From IMG/VR virus record IMGVR_UViG_3300032315_000608, positions 1-64,000 of that record: a stretch of DNA of 64,000 nucleotides; one strand, given 5' to 3'. The notes below the pieces were generated by a model, which saw nothing but the letters and a program-made list of their open reading frames with translations, did no database searches and was not told the DNA's origin. Position 1 is the first letter of the stretch. The number at the start of each line of letters is the position of its first letter. The position numbers and the translations under genes were made by a program. This DNA is from a virus. This document shows positions 6,376 to 14,506 of this stretch, piece by piece.

Positions 6376-6758
6376 GTTACCCAATCGAAGTAGTAGCCGA
6401 AAAGGGAACGCTCCAGCGCAGGCTGGGGCTGACCCCTATCGACCGAACCTCAACGGCAGACTTCCCGAAAGGGAAGGTGACCATCAGAACAAACAGAGTT
6501 CCCACCTTGTCAGAGGGCGGAGCTTATGCGTTCTACTACTCTAACCCCAAAGGTTACAGAGCAGTGTGTCACGTCGGCCCTGTATTTGAATATACAAGCC
6601 AAGGAAGAGTTGCCAGTGATGAAATGTATTATCACTTCAACTCTGGAGTCTTAAAGAAATCTGAACTCGACGCGTTTGTCGGAACCATCAAGGCCATCGA
6701 AGCCAAAGTCGATGCCCTTATGAGAAAGGAATCCAATGGCTACCAAGACGAAATCTAG
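6372..6758 (+). CDS. Hypothetical protein, 128 aa
   Basis: Preceded by AAAGGAAATCAA. Beta-rich N-terminal two-thirds, then a C-terminal helix (ELDAFVGTIKAIEAKVDAL). It overlaps the next gene by 23 bases. No motif is recognised. Confidence 0.66.
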   Translation: MSYPIEVVAEKGTLQRRLGLTPIDRTSTADFPKGKVTIRTNRVPTLSEGGAYAFYYSNPKGYRAVCHVGPVFEYTSQGRVASDEMYYHFNSGVLKKSELDAFVGTIKAIEAKVDALMRKESNGYQDEI

Positions 6759-7125
6759 TAAGAAGAAGCTGATCAAAGACCATGTCGATCGGATGCTGTT
6801 TGATCGGATGATGAATGAGAAGCCGACCAAAGATCGGCTTGAGAGAATCAGTGTACTTGAGTTCATCGAAATCTATGGCGACGACGACCACAAGGAAAAC
6901 ATCATTCTACTCGATGGCTTGGACAAAGCTTTCATGGGGCTTTCCTATCGAGATGGACAACACGGAACACAAGTGGCGGTGTATGGAATTACTTCCTGCA
7001 TTAACCAACTGAAACGCGCCAACAAATGGAACTGGGATACAGCTGAAGAATACTTCTACTTCAATACCCGCTATGCTTATGTTGGCGAGTATACCCCGAT
7101 GTTCATCGAGGAGATGGTGCGATGA
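6736..7125 (+). CDS. Hypothetical protein, 129 aa
   Basis: The ATG has GAGAAAGGAATCCA upstream. A lysine-rich N-terminus (TKTKSSKKKLIKDH) is followed by an acidic, aromatic alpha/beta body (FIEIYGDDDHKENIILLDGL). It is coupled to the next gene by ATGA. Confidence 0.66.
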   Translation: MATKTKSSKKKLIKDHVDRMLFDRMMNEKPTKDRLERISVLEFIEIYGDDDHKENIILLDGLDKAFMGLSYRDGQHGTQVAVYGITSCINQLKRANKWNWDTAEEYFYFNTRYAYVGEYTPMFIEEMVR

Positions 7126-7370
7126 CTGCCAAGCTGACACCTCAAGAGATTAGGCAAGGCGACACCGTGTGGTGGCGCGGAAGCTTTGGCAACGATGGCT
7201 GGGAGAAGGCGAAGGTTCATCGGATTGAACTCGTCCGTCCAGGCCAGAAAGAGAATGGTCTCCTTGTGCCTTGGGTTCCCACGACCGTGATCGAGAACTG
7301 TGTTTTCGATCTGGACAATGGGCATTGGGCATATGGATATCAAATCAAACCAGTGGAGGAAGCTATATGA
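7122..7370 (+). CDS. Hypothetical protein, 82 aa
   Basis: ATGA-coupled on both sides. IRQGDTVWWRGSFGNDGWEK looks like a small SH3-like or KOW-like beta-barrel start, but no family can be assigned. Confidence 0.64.
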   Translation: MTAKLTPQEIRQGDTVWWRGSFGNDGWEKAKVHRIELVRPGQKENGLLVPWVPTTVIENCVFDLDNGHWAYGYQIKPVEEAI

Positions 7371-7756
7371 AAATCAAAGACTACCATATTGTTGGGAACA
7401 AAACCGACCGCATAGAAGTCACGGAAGCTGACTTGGCTGAAGGTTGGGAGAATCTTTGCAAGACGAACAAGATGCTCGCTGAGATGGAACAAGCTTCCTT
7501 GAAGAAAGAAGGCTTGATTGTTCTCCTGCGAAAACACACGCTGAAAAACGGAAGGGTGACCCGCAAGGTTGTGGACACTGGTTCCCTCGAGATTGACGGT
7601 GTTGACGGCAGAGACGCTCCAGACTTCTCCGACGCCTACTTCAGTGCTGGTCAGTTTAAAGACGGCACTGAGATGAGCGACGAGGAACTCAACGAGCTAG
7701 CCGCCGAGCATCCCGATCTTTTATACGAGAAGATCTACCACTACGCATCGGACTAA
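7367..7756 (+). CDS. Hypothetical protein, 129 aa
   Basis: The ATG at 7367 is chosen over an upstream in-frame start because of the ATGA coupling and the GGAGGAAGC site before it. Acidic, with helical N- and C-terminal parts and a central acidic turn (GSLEIDGVDGRDAPDFSDAY). Function unknown. Confidence 0.66.
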   Translation: MKIKDYHIVGNKTDRIEVTEADLAEGWENLCKTNKMLAEMEQASLKKEGLIVLLRKHTLKNGRVTRKVVDTGSLEIDGVDGRDAPDFSDAYFSAGQFKDGTEMSDEELNELAAEHPDLLYEKIYHYASD

Positions 7757-7766
7757 AGGAGGACAT

Positions 7767-8000
7767 ATGGGGTTACAGAATAAATGCGCTCGCTATTTCT
7801 TAGAAGACAACGCTCGCCCGTGCAAAGGCACGTACCGAAACGTTAGAGAGGTCTACAAGATCGTGGGCCAGCGTATTCCCAATCTCTTGTTGCACAAGTG
7901 CGACAAGTGCGGGCACACGACCCTGCCTTGGTCTTCGGTGTTAATAGTCGATAAGGCAACTGCTAAACATAGGAGAAAGTTAAAAAGGAGAAACAAATGA
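7767..8000 (+). CDS. Small zinc-binding basic protein
   Basis: AAAGGAGGACAT precedes the ATG. The 77 residues contain CDKCG near residue 50 plus two earlier cysteines (residues 7 and 18), enough for one zinc site, and a very basic tail (KHRRKLKRRNK). Probably binds nucleic acid. ATGA-coupled to the next gene. Confidence 0.66.
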   Translation: MGLQNKCARYFLEDNARPCKGTYRNVREVYKIVGQRIPNLLLHKCDKCGHTTLPWSSVLIVDKATAKHRRKLKRRNK

Positions 8001-8212
8001 AAAAGAAACCATTACTTATCACAGTCGAGCAAGGATTCGTATACGGATACGATCTACCCAAGGGGGTAAATGTTCTTGTTGTTGACTTAGATGCAGCGAA
8101 ACATGAAGGGCAGGAATCAAAAGCTAGGCGTTGGTTAAAGAGCGTGGCGAAAGGCTCTTGTCCAATGAAGTCCTCTGTGGAACTTAATTGGCACGATTGG
8201 ACGCTGGCATGA
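7997..8212 (+). CDS. Hypothetical protein, 71 aa
   Basis: Shine-Dalgarno AAAAAGGAGAAACAA. Small alpha/beta protein (LLITVEQGFVYGYDLPKGV, then NVLVVDLD). ATGA-coupled to the next gene. Function unknown. Confidence 0.64.
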   Translation: MKKKPLLITVEQGFVYGYDLPKGVNVLVVDLDAAKHEGQESKARRWLKSVAKGSCPMKSSVELNWHDWTLA

Positions 8213-8421
8213 GATTCTTCTACCACTTCAACAAACCTTTGACGCAACGACGCAAAGATATCTGGTGGACAATTCACTACCAGAACCAGTGCGTCCCCAT
8301 CAAAGGCTTTGACTGTCGTGTGGCTACACACGATCGAAAACGCAAGAAGCAACCACTCGCAGTTGTATGGGGCGATGCCAGTAGCATCGTCATTCAAAAC
8401 AACCGCGCAATCATTACATAG
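8209..8421 (+). CDS. Hypothetical protein, 70 aa
   Basis: Start at 8209 by ATGA overlap; a slightly longer form from 8188 is possible but would intrude on the previous gene. Basic and aromatic (FYHFNKPLTQRRKDIWWTI). Function unknown. Confidence 0.62.
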   Translation: MRFFYHFNKPLTQRRKDIWWTIHYQNQCVPIKGFDCRVATHDRKRKKQPLAVVWGDASSIVIQNNRAIIT

Positions 8422-8430
8422 GGAGATTAT

Positions 8431-8535
8431 ATGACAGAAGCTCAACAGAAAGAAATTCTGGCTAGAATCACCATTGATGAATGGCTAGGCAAGATGGAAA
8501 ACGAACGAAAACTAAACGAAAGGAAGACATCATGA
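8431..8535 (+). CDS. Tiny protein, 34 aa
   Basis: Preceded by AGGGAGATTAT and ending in an ATGA overlap with the next gene. A single charged helix (EAQQKEILARITIDEWLGKM). It may serve mainly to couple translation of the next gene. Confidence 0.52.
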   Translation: MTEAQQKEILARITIDEWLGKMENERKLNERKTS

Positions 8536-8834
8536 AAAAGAAAAAAGCAAAGGTAACAGAGAAAGTTATGACGATCGATCGGAAAGACGGAAACCTCAAC
8601 GGAGTTCCATTTATTCAGTTCCTTGTAGCGATGCTGGGGCTGGAAGCTTTGAATCGTGGAATGATGTTGACTCGAGTCGCAACCCCTAGTCGGTGTATGG
8701 AAATCATATCGCAGATCACTGGTCAGCGATACAAACGAACCGACAGGAACAAAGCGTTGTATGATGCCGAAGTGATCATGCATGCAATTCGTGAAGAGAA
8801 GAGACAGCTAGCCGAGGACGCGGCACTCGCATGA
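8532..8834 (+). CDS. Hypothetical protein, 100 aa
   Basis: ATGA overlap and AACGAAAGGAAGACATC fix the start. Lysine-rich N-terminus, then a helical domain (PFIQFLVAMLGLEALNRGMM) and basic loops. Function unknown. Confidence 0.64.
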   Translation: MKKKKAKVTEKVMTIDRKDGNLNGVPFIQFLVAMLGLEALNRGMMLTRVATPSRCMEIISQITGQRYKRTDRNKALYDAEVIMHAIREEKRQLAEDAALA

Positions 8835-9157
8835 GAATCGAAGTAGAGAAGGATGATGTTAAGTTCGAATACGACGGAAAGAAGTATTCGGTAACTGGCA
8901 CAGCCATCCACAATACCGAGAAGGAAGACATCGGTATTGGTTCTTATGAGTTCTGGGGTTCGCGTGGTTACGACAGCAGGATTGTCGAACAAAGCGAGTT
9001 CTCGGAATGTGAGTTCGATAGCTTGGCAATTTATCCAGACGAGGGGATGGAAGAAGTTCCAGAACCTTCTAAAGAACTTGTCGAGGCTGCGCAGGAAGCT
9101 TTGTATCAAGCGACCTACGAAACCGCGGAAGAGCGGGCTGTCGAGTTAAGCGACTAG
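8831..9157 (+). CDS. Hypothetical acidic protein, 108 aa
   Basis: Last gene of the second coupled chain; its TAG stop is the first three bases of structured element B. Strongly acidic with a beta-rich N-terminal half and a helical C-terminus (ELVEAAQEALYQATYETAEE). Such acidic early proteins sometimes mimic DNA, but nothing specific supports that here. Confidence 0.66.
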   Translation: MRIEVEKDDVKFEYDGKKYSVTGTAIHNTEKEDIGIGSYEFWGSRGYDSRIVEQSEFSECEFDSLAIYPDEGMEEVPEPSKELVEAAQEALYQATYETAEERAVELSD

Positions 9158-9211
9158 ACACTCTGCCCCGTCGCTCACACGGCGGGGTAGCAGTCTGGCC
9201 GATCGGCTGGA
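9155..9211 (+). ncRNA. Structured RNA element, copy B
   Basis: TAGACA, then an 8-bp stem (9166-9173 with 9180-9187, loop CTCACA), then AGTCTGGCC-GATC-GGCTGGAAAC, forming the same 6-bp stem as copy A (9195-9200 with 9205-9210). The 3' half is nearly identical to 5247-5268, while the first stem has a different sequence but equal length, i.e. compensatory change. It starts inside the stop codon of the preceding gene. Confidence 0.6.
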
Positions 9212-9243
9212 AACAAACGAAAACCAAAATGAAAGGACACAAT

Positions 9244-9561
9244 ATGGAACTAACAATACCATCAGAAGTGGTAGATGAGTTCGGTCGGGCGACCGAGTGG
9301 CTCAAGCTATCCAATGAGAAACGCAAAGAGTATCGGAGTCTATTCCTAGAATCCGCGAAGCAAGGAATCAAAAGCTGGGTAGGCCAGCACTTCACGGTTC
9401 AGATGGATGAGCACGATAAGGCAAGACTTGCCAAACCTTTGCTCAAATCCAACCTGCTCAAGTATCTGACGCCAGAGCAAGTGAACTACATCATCGATGC
9501 CTCAACAGTATCGAGCGAAGAGTGGCACTTCACGGCGCGAAGGATTCCGACAGGTGAGTAA
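9244..9561 (+). CDS. Hypothetical protein, 105 aa
   Basis: Start at 9244, six bases after AAAGGA; an in-frame ATG at 9229 overlaps that Shine-Dalgarno and is rejected. First gene after structured element B. Mostly helical and basic (EWLKLSNEKRKEYRSLFLES). Function unknown. Confidence 0.64.
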   Translation: MELTIPSEVVDEFGRATEWLKLSNEKRKEYRSLFLESAKQGIKSWVGQHFTVQMDEHDKARLAKPLLKSNLLKYLTPEQVNYIIDASTVSSEEWHFTARRIPTGE

Positions 9562-9763
9562 CGCTGTAAAGATTGCAAACGAGATAACAAAGTGGGATGG
9601 CTACGCTTTGTTTGACAAAGACAATGTATTACTCAACGACCAGTTATTCACATACTACGAACGGGCGCAGAAAATTGCTTCCTGTTACGAGAATGGTGAA
9701 GCCATCATCTGGAAAGTTGAACTGAACAGAAAGGAAAAAGTCAATGATAATTACGTCATCTAG
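9554..9763 (+). CDS. Hypothetical protein, 69 aa
   Basis: GTG start at 9554, nine bases after AAGGA and overlapping the previous stop by 8 bases. Small alpha/beta protein (WDGYALFDKDNVLLNDQLFT). It overlaps the rIIA-like gene by 20 bases, so these are read together. Confidence 0.58.
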   Translation: MSNAVKIANEITKWDGYALFDKDNVLLNDQLFTYYERAQKIASCYENGEAIIWKVELNRKEKVNDNYVI

Positions 9764-12089
9764 AAACACGCCAGTATCAAGCGGGGTTACCGACACGATC
9801 GATTACAAGATCGATGTGTCCAACCTCGGTCACATCGCCAGTATCCTACGCAAAGCTTACTCTGACCCGATCAGAGCGGTTGTGCGTGAGTATGGCACCA
9901 ATGCCTGCGAGGGTCACATCCTCAATGGTAAAACCAACAAGCCCATCCAAGTCTCGCTTCCGACTGGTATGAAGCCAGTCTTTACGATTCGTGACTTCGG
10001 CCCTGGACTTGGCAAGGAGAAGTTCCAAGAGTTGTTCTGCTCGTATGGCGGTAGCGACAAGCGGACAAGCAACGACTTCACGGGCTGTCTTGGTATCGGT
10101 TGCAAATCGTATGGTGCCTACACGGATGCCATTACGGTAACCGACTACAACGGAGTTACTCCCCACAAGGACGGAGTCAAGCGTATCTGGAATTGTCACA
10201 TCGACGAGAGTGAGGTGGGCAAGGCATCGCTGTTAAGCGAGACCAAGACCAACGAACCCTCTGGTGTTGAAATCTCGATTCCAGTTCGGCCACAAGACAT
10301 TAGTAGATTCCGCGAAACTGCGATGCAAGTCTATCGTGTCTTTGATGTCCGTCCCGACATCGTTAACCTATCGCCAGAAGAGAAGAAAGCATATGCCACT
10401 CAGACATACAAGGATGGCATTATCAAAGGAACCAACTGGTCTTTCAATGGTGAAGGCGAAAGCTGGCTCCAGATGGGTCTTGTGCTTTACCCGCTCAAGT
10501 CCGACTTCTCTGGCTCACCAGTCATCAAGCAGTTGATTGACGCTGGAGTCTACGTGAGGGTCGATCTTGGCGATGTCCAAGTCGCTCCGTCTCGTGAGGA
10601 CTTGCAGTATTCACAGAAGACAATCCAAGGCTTGGTCAAGCATCTCAATCCAGTCATTGACTCGATGGGGTCGACCTTGCTTGCGGATATTCAAGCGGCT
10701 CCAGACTTCTTCCAAGCTCACATGATCTTGCGTAGATTCACTGGCACTGGCGGATATAGTTCCTCCAGTTTTCGTGAAGGCATTGTCAAGAAGCTGAAAG
10801 GCAAGCTGAAGTGGAAGGGAATCGCTATGTATGATGACAATCGAATTCCTCTATGTGTCTCGCCTCTCAAGAAAGACCAGACTGAAATCGAGTTGCTTAG
10901 ATCTCACGGCATCACCGCTATGAGCATAGGCAAGCGTAGTTGGGGCAAGGCTAGATTCAATGTCGATCGCTCCGTTGACGAGCTGATTGTCCACAAGGAC
11001 ACACTCGTCATGATCAACGATACTGGCACTGGCTCGGGTGAAGCTCGCGTTCGTCACTGGTTGATGAACGGCGGGCCTAATGGAGCGACCGTGACTATCA
11101 TCAACTTCAAAAATGGTGGCAGGGAGTTCCTTAACAAGACTCTCCCTTGGTTCGCGACGACGACATTCCAACAGGTGTCGTCTCTGCCCATGCCCCCACC
11201 GAAACAGAAAGGTGTAGATGCAAACGGAGTTGAGGTTGAATATGACAAGAATGTCAAGCACACCAAGGGGAATGTGTTTGGTTTACATTCCAAGTATCAA
11301 CGCCAAGACAAGCGTAGTGACTATTGGGGAATCTCAGCAGTACCTACGACTGGCAAGAAAGTCTATGTAACACTCGACCAATTCAAGTGGTCAATGCCTG
11401 GTAAGGACTACGAGATGGAGGAGTATTATCCTCTACATCGGGCAAAAGAATACTTGAAAGCAATCGGGTATTGCGATCAAATCTATGGCGTGAAGGAAGC
11501 TGATGTCGACAAGAAGGTTGATGCAACTTGGACTAAATTGCAGGATGCAATCGAGCAGGGGACACAAGCCTTCCTCAAGGCTAATCCCGACAAGGCTCAA
11601 AAGATTGCTGATCGTTATGCTGTCTTGAGTTTCTTCAACTCTCGATCGGTATACAACAGCGATCGGTTTAGGAAAGAGGGTTGCTTCTTTGAGCGATGCT
11701 CGCTTGGTCGTTGGGTCGGCAATTCCAAGATTAGTCTACTCAAAGACATCAAGTCCGACAGCCCATTTCGAATCTTTATGGATAAGGTTCTGGAGATGTC
11801 TGGAGGATGCGCAGAAGAAGGAGACAAAGACTTGCCAGCTTGGCTTGAGGAACCACAGAATACTTGGGCTCTTGGCCGATCGAATAACGATGATAAGAAA
11901 GGTGTATACCAACAACTCAAAGCGTCGTTGCCTAAACCTTCTTATGATCTGAAAGGTGAGGGAACTGCAATAGCTTCGAGGTATCCATTGCTTTGCCACA
12001 GTAACTGGCAATCAGATGTAATGGAATATCCAACCGAACACACTGTCGAGTATGTGCATCTTGTAGATGCAGCTCGCAAAACAAAATAA
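9744..12089 (+). CDS. rIIA: rIIA-like GHKL ATPase-domain protein
   Basis: A 781-residue protein with an N-terminal GHKL (gyrase/Hsp90/histidine kinase/MutL) nucleotide-binding fold. The N-box is REYGTNACE (Glu49, Asn53), the G1 box RDFGPGLG (Asp84 to Gly90), and a G2-like GCLGIGCKS follows near 114-122. This is the layout of T4 rIIA, a membrane-associated protein that protects infection against some host or prophage-encoded exclusion systems. The rIIB-like gene directly downstream supports the identification. Start at 9744 follows AAAGGAAAAAGTCA. Biochemical activity is not established by sequence. Confidence 0.82.
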   Translation: MIITSSRNTPVSSGVTDTIDYKIDVSNLGHIASILRKAYSDPIRAVVREYGTNACEGHILNGKTNKPIQVSLPTGMKPVFTIRDFGPGLGKEKFQELFCSYGGSDKRTSNDFTGCLGIGCKSYGAYTDAITVTDYNGVTPHKDGVKRIWNCHIDESEVGKASLLSETKTNEPSGVEISIPVRPQDISRFRETAMQVYRVFDVRPDIVNLSPEEKKAYATQTYKDGIIKGTNWSFNGEGESWLQMGLVLYPLKSDFSGSPVIKQLIDAGVYVRVDLGDVQVAPSREDLQYSQKTIQGLVKHLNPVIDSMGSTLLADIQAAPDFFQAHMILRRFTGTGGYSSSSFREGIVKKLKGKLKWKGIAMYDDNRIPLCVSPLKKDQTEIELLRSHGITAMSIGKRSWGKARFNVDRSVDELIVHKDTLVMINDTGTGSGEARVRHWLMNGGPNGATVTIINFKNGGREFLNKTLPWFATTTFQQVSSLPMPPPKQKGVDANGVEVEYDKNVKHTKGNVFGLHSKYQRQDKRSDYWGISAVPTTGKKVYVTLDQFKWSMPGKDYEMEEYYPLHRAKEYLKAIGYCDQIYGVKEADVDKKVDATWTKLQDAIEQGTQAFLKANPDKAQKIADRYAVLSFFNSRSVYNSDRFRKEGCFFERCSLGRWVGNSKISLLKDIKSDSPFRIFMDKVLEMSGGCAEEGDKDLPAWLEEPQNTWALGRSNNDDKKGVYQQLKASLPKPSYDLKGEGTAIASRYPLLCHSNWQSDVMEYPTEHTVEYVHLVDAARKTK

Positions 12090-12110
12090 AAACGAAAGGA
12101 CACAGTAAGT

Positions 12111-12962
12111 ATGAACTACATCATAACTGACGAAACAATAACAGCGGTCATCAACGGGAAGTCTCACACTATCCGTCGTGACCACGCAAATGCAAAGATG
12201 GTAATCAACGCGATCGCAGAGGGTCGTGCGGAGGGTGACATCGAGCAATTGATGGACATCACCAACGCACTCAATGCGTATCTCGGCAACTCCGTCGAGG
12301 TGAAAGACGGTTCGGTGTATCACCGCGGGGAGATCGTTGACGAGCGTATCGCCAAACGAATCCTCAACTTTATGCAGGAGAATCTACCAGTGGAGCCGAT
12401 GACGCGGTTCTTGGAGAATCTCTACAACAATCCGAGCCACAATAGTCGTGCTCAACTCTACAAATTCTTGGAGCACAAGAACATGCCGATCACTGAGGAT
12501 GGCTGTTTCTTGGCTTACAAGTCGGTTGATGAGAACTATATGGACCACCACACTGGCAAGTTCTCGAACAGAGTCGGCCAGGTGTTGAGTATCGCTCGTC
12601 GCAGTGTGGACGACAATCCCGAGAACGGATGTTCTTACGGATTCCATGCTGGCTCGCTCGAGTACGCCAGCAACTTCGGTGGTGGCGATCGTCGGGTCGT
12701 GATCGTCAAGATCAACCCCGAGGATGTGGTGTCGGTGCCCAATGACTGCGAGTTCCAGAAGCTTCGTACTGCAAAGTATGAGGTTGTCGCGGACTACACG
12801 GGACCACTGCCCAAGACATACGCCGAGTCGTATGACTCCACAGAAGACGACATCTACAACGAAGAAGATGTAGAGACCGATGAAACTGACAGCGATGACA
12901 GCCTTGTTACGGCAATCCGTACCGCGGCTCGTCAGTTGCTCGACGCAGTATCGAATCGCTAA
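12111..12962 (+). CDS. rIIB: rIIB-like protein
   Basis: A 283-residue protein. Residues about 118-240 carry the conserved rIIB block: LYKFLEHKNMPITEDGCFLAYK, HTGKFSNRVGQVLSI, DDNPENGCSYGFHAGSLEYA and VIVKINPEDVVSVPND. The C-terminal 40 residues are acidic and variable. It follows rIIA by 21 bases with AAAGGACACAGTAAGT upstream. In T4 rIIA and rIIB act together at the membrane; I infer the same pairing. It ends just before a GC-rich hairpin. Confidence 0.85.
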   Translation: MNYIITDETITAVINGKSHTIRRDHANAKMVINAIAEGRAEGDIEQLMDITNALNAYLGNSVEVKDGSVYHRGEIVDERIAKRILNFMQENLPVEPMTRFLENLYNNPSHNSRAQLYKFLEHKNMPITEDGCFLAYKSVDENYMDHHTGKFSNRVGQVLSIARRSVDDNPENGCSYGFHAGSLEYASNFGGGDRRVVIVKINPEDVVSVPNDCEFQKLRTAKYEVVADYTGPLPKTYAESYDSTEDDIYNEEDVETDETDSDDSLVTAIRTAARQLLDAVSNR

Positions 12963-12968
12963 TCATTC

Positions 12969-12997
12969 GGGGCGGGTGGGCAAATCCCATCCGCCCC
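12969..12997 (+). other. GC-rich hairpin after rIIB
   Basis: A 12-bp stem (12969-12980 with 12986-12997, one G-U pair), loop CAAAT, no U-tract. It separates the rII genes from the next chain, as the two structured elements do upstream, but lacks their conserved 3' half. Confidence 0.55.
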
Positions 12998-13012
12998 ACT
13001 TGAAAGGAAATT

Positions 13013-13252
13013 ATGATCTACACAGTAAGTCAACTAAAAAAGAAGTTAGCTCTCTTCGAACCTTCCGATGTCCTTTACGTTATGTTTTGGGCTAAAGACG
13101 AGTTTGAGGATAACTTCGAGAACCAAAAAATAACCAATAGAATGTGGTATCAAGCCTTGGAAAACCTTGATTCCGAAAGTGAAGAACAAGTAATTAAAGA
13201 AAGTATTGAGAATGAAATTCAATATCAACTTGATGAAAAGGAGACTGCATGA
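13013..13252 (+). CDS. Hypothetical acidic protein, 79 aa
   Basis: Shine-Dalgarno GAAAGGAAATT. Acidic and helical (ESEEQVIKESIENEIQYQLD). ATGA-coupled to the next gene. The sequence is more AT-rich than the rII genes. Function unknown. Confidence 0.66.
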   Translation: MIYTVSQLKKKLALFEPSDVLYVMFWAKDEFEDNFENQKITNRMWYQALENLDSESEEQVIKESIENEIQYQLDEKETA

Positions 13253-13527
13253 TTGAAGTCGAATATAAAGGTAAACAAGCCAAGCTTATTGCGGGAACTA
13301 AGTTCCCCTATGGCTTGGGCTGGCATAAAGAGGACGCATCCGTCATCGAAACATTGAAGCTTCGAGGCGGAGACGCTTCGGTTCTTCTTGCCGAATGGTG
13401 TGAGGCAACTGGATTGGACAGCAATAGCAATCTAGTTCGTAAGGAACGATTCGAAGGCAAAAAACCTTGGAATCAAAAAGATGAGAACAAGAAGATCTAC
13501 ACTCGTGAAATCAGACTCTCTGTTTAA
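13249..13527 (+). CDS. Hypothetical protein, 92 aa
   Basis: ATGA-coupled. Basic alpha/beta protein ending in a charged segment. It overlaps the GP88-like gene by 47 or 23 bases depending on that start. Function unknown. Confidence 0.64.
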   Translation: MIEVEYKGKQAKLIAGTKFPYGLGWHKEDASVIETLKLRGGDASVLLAEWCEATGLDSNSNLVRKERFEGKKPWNQKDENKKIYTREIRLSV

Positions 13528-14155
13528 AAATAAGAAAGAGGCGGAGAAGATAGTCGGCACTCTATCTAAGCCTTCCAAAATGCCTGGGTTCGCATACTCG
13601 ACCCCAGCTAAACACTGCCTTATCGGGCAGAAAATGAGGAAGGTTGCGGGTAGTATCTGTGCGTTTTGTTACGCACTGAAGGGGCGTTATGTATTTCCAA
13701 ACGTCATGGCGGCGATGGAAAAACGTTTCAAGTCTCTGACTGACCCGCTATGGGTAAGCGCCATCTCGTATCTAATCGGAGGACGTAAGAATTCTTATTT
13801 CCGCTGGCATGATTCGGGAGATCTCCAAGGTGTATGGCATCTAAAGAATATTGTTGAGGTAGCAAACAACCTGCCAAACATTTTCTTTTGGTTGCCGACC
13901 CGTGAGTATGCCTTTGTATCAAGTTACATTGAGCAAGGTGGATTGGTTCCAGACAATCTGTGCATTCGGTTGTCGGCTCTAATGATGGATGGCCCTGCCC
14001 CAGAGGGCATAGCCAAACGTCTTGGGTTGACGGTATCGGGTGCCAGCATGACTGGTAACTTCAACTGCCCATCCTCGAAGCAAGGAAACAAGTGCGGTTC
14101 ATGCCGTAAATGTTGGGACAAAAATGTATTCGCAATTGATTACAAAAAGCATTAG
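13481..14155 (+). CDS. GP88-like phage protein
   Basis: A 224-residue protein of the phage 'gene product 88' type. It has a TPAKHCLIGQKM start, CAFCYALKGRYVFPNV near residue 60, the hallmark YFRWHDSGD near residue 110, and a cysteine-rich C-terminus (CPSSKQGNKCGSCRKCW). The cysteines suggest a metal centre; no activity is established for the family that I know of. Start is ambiguous: ATG 13481 or GTG 13505, neither with a strong Shine-Dalgarno. Confidence 0.72.
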   Translation: MRTRRSTLVKSDSLFKNKKEAEKIVGTLSKPSKMPGFAYSTPAKHCLIGQKMRKVAGSICAFCYALKGRYVFPNVMAAMEKRFKSLTDPLWVSAISYLIGGRKNSYFRWHDSGDLQGVWHLKNIVEVANNLPNIFFWLPTREYAFVSSYIEQGGLVPDNLCIRLSALMMDGPAPEGIAKRLGLTVSGASMTGNFNCPSSKQGNKCGSCRKCWDKNVFAIDYKKH

Positions 14156-14177
14156 GACGTCAACCTTAAGTTTACTT

Positions 14178-14291
14178 ATGGTTATCGTAATGATGGACTG
14201 CATTCCCGATAAGTACTGGCCTGTGTGGGCTAGACCTGGGAACGACAACATCATATCCAGAATTAAAATATTCGGAGAAAGGCATGTATGA
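14178..14291 (+). CDS. Tiny protein, 37 aa
   Basis: Ends in an ATGA overlap with the next gene. Sequence MVIVMMDCIPDKYWPVWARP continues to a basic end; a second ATG at 14190 could be the true start. The upstream site is weak, so it may act as a coupling leader. Confidence 0.42.
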   Translation: MVIVMMDCIPDKYWPVWARPGNDNIISRIKIFGERHV

Positions 14292-14506
14292 GTCTATTAA
14301 ATAAAGCGGCAGTTAAGCGGTCAGCTCTGGATTTGGCGAGCGCCAAGTTCAAGGAGCGGAACAAGACGAGACTAGAGATGGGGCTTGCCCCTATGAAGTT
14401 AGTTCCGTCGAGAGTTAGTAGTGAATTCATGGACACCTTTGAAGCCAAGGTCATTGGCTTATTGAATGTCATGGTTCACGAGCACAAGACAGGGGTGACA
14501 CTATGA
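14288..14506 (+). CDS. Hypothetical basic protein, 72 aa
   Basis: GGAGAAAGGCATGT precedes the ATG. Basic helical N-terminus (KRSALDLASAKFKERNKTR). The C-terminal half (RVSSEFMDTFEAKVIGLLNV) superficially resembles a histone-fold long helix, but the match is short. ATGA-coupled to the next gene. Confidence 0.6.
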   Translation: MSLLNKAAVKRSALDLASAKFKERNKTRLEMGLAPMKLVPSRVSSEFMDTFEAKVIGLLNVMVHEHKTGVTL

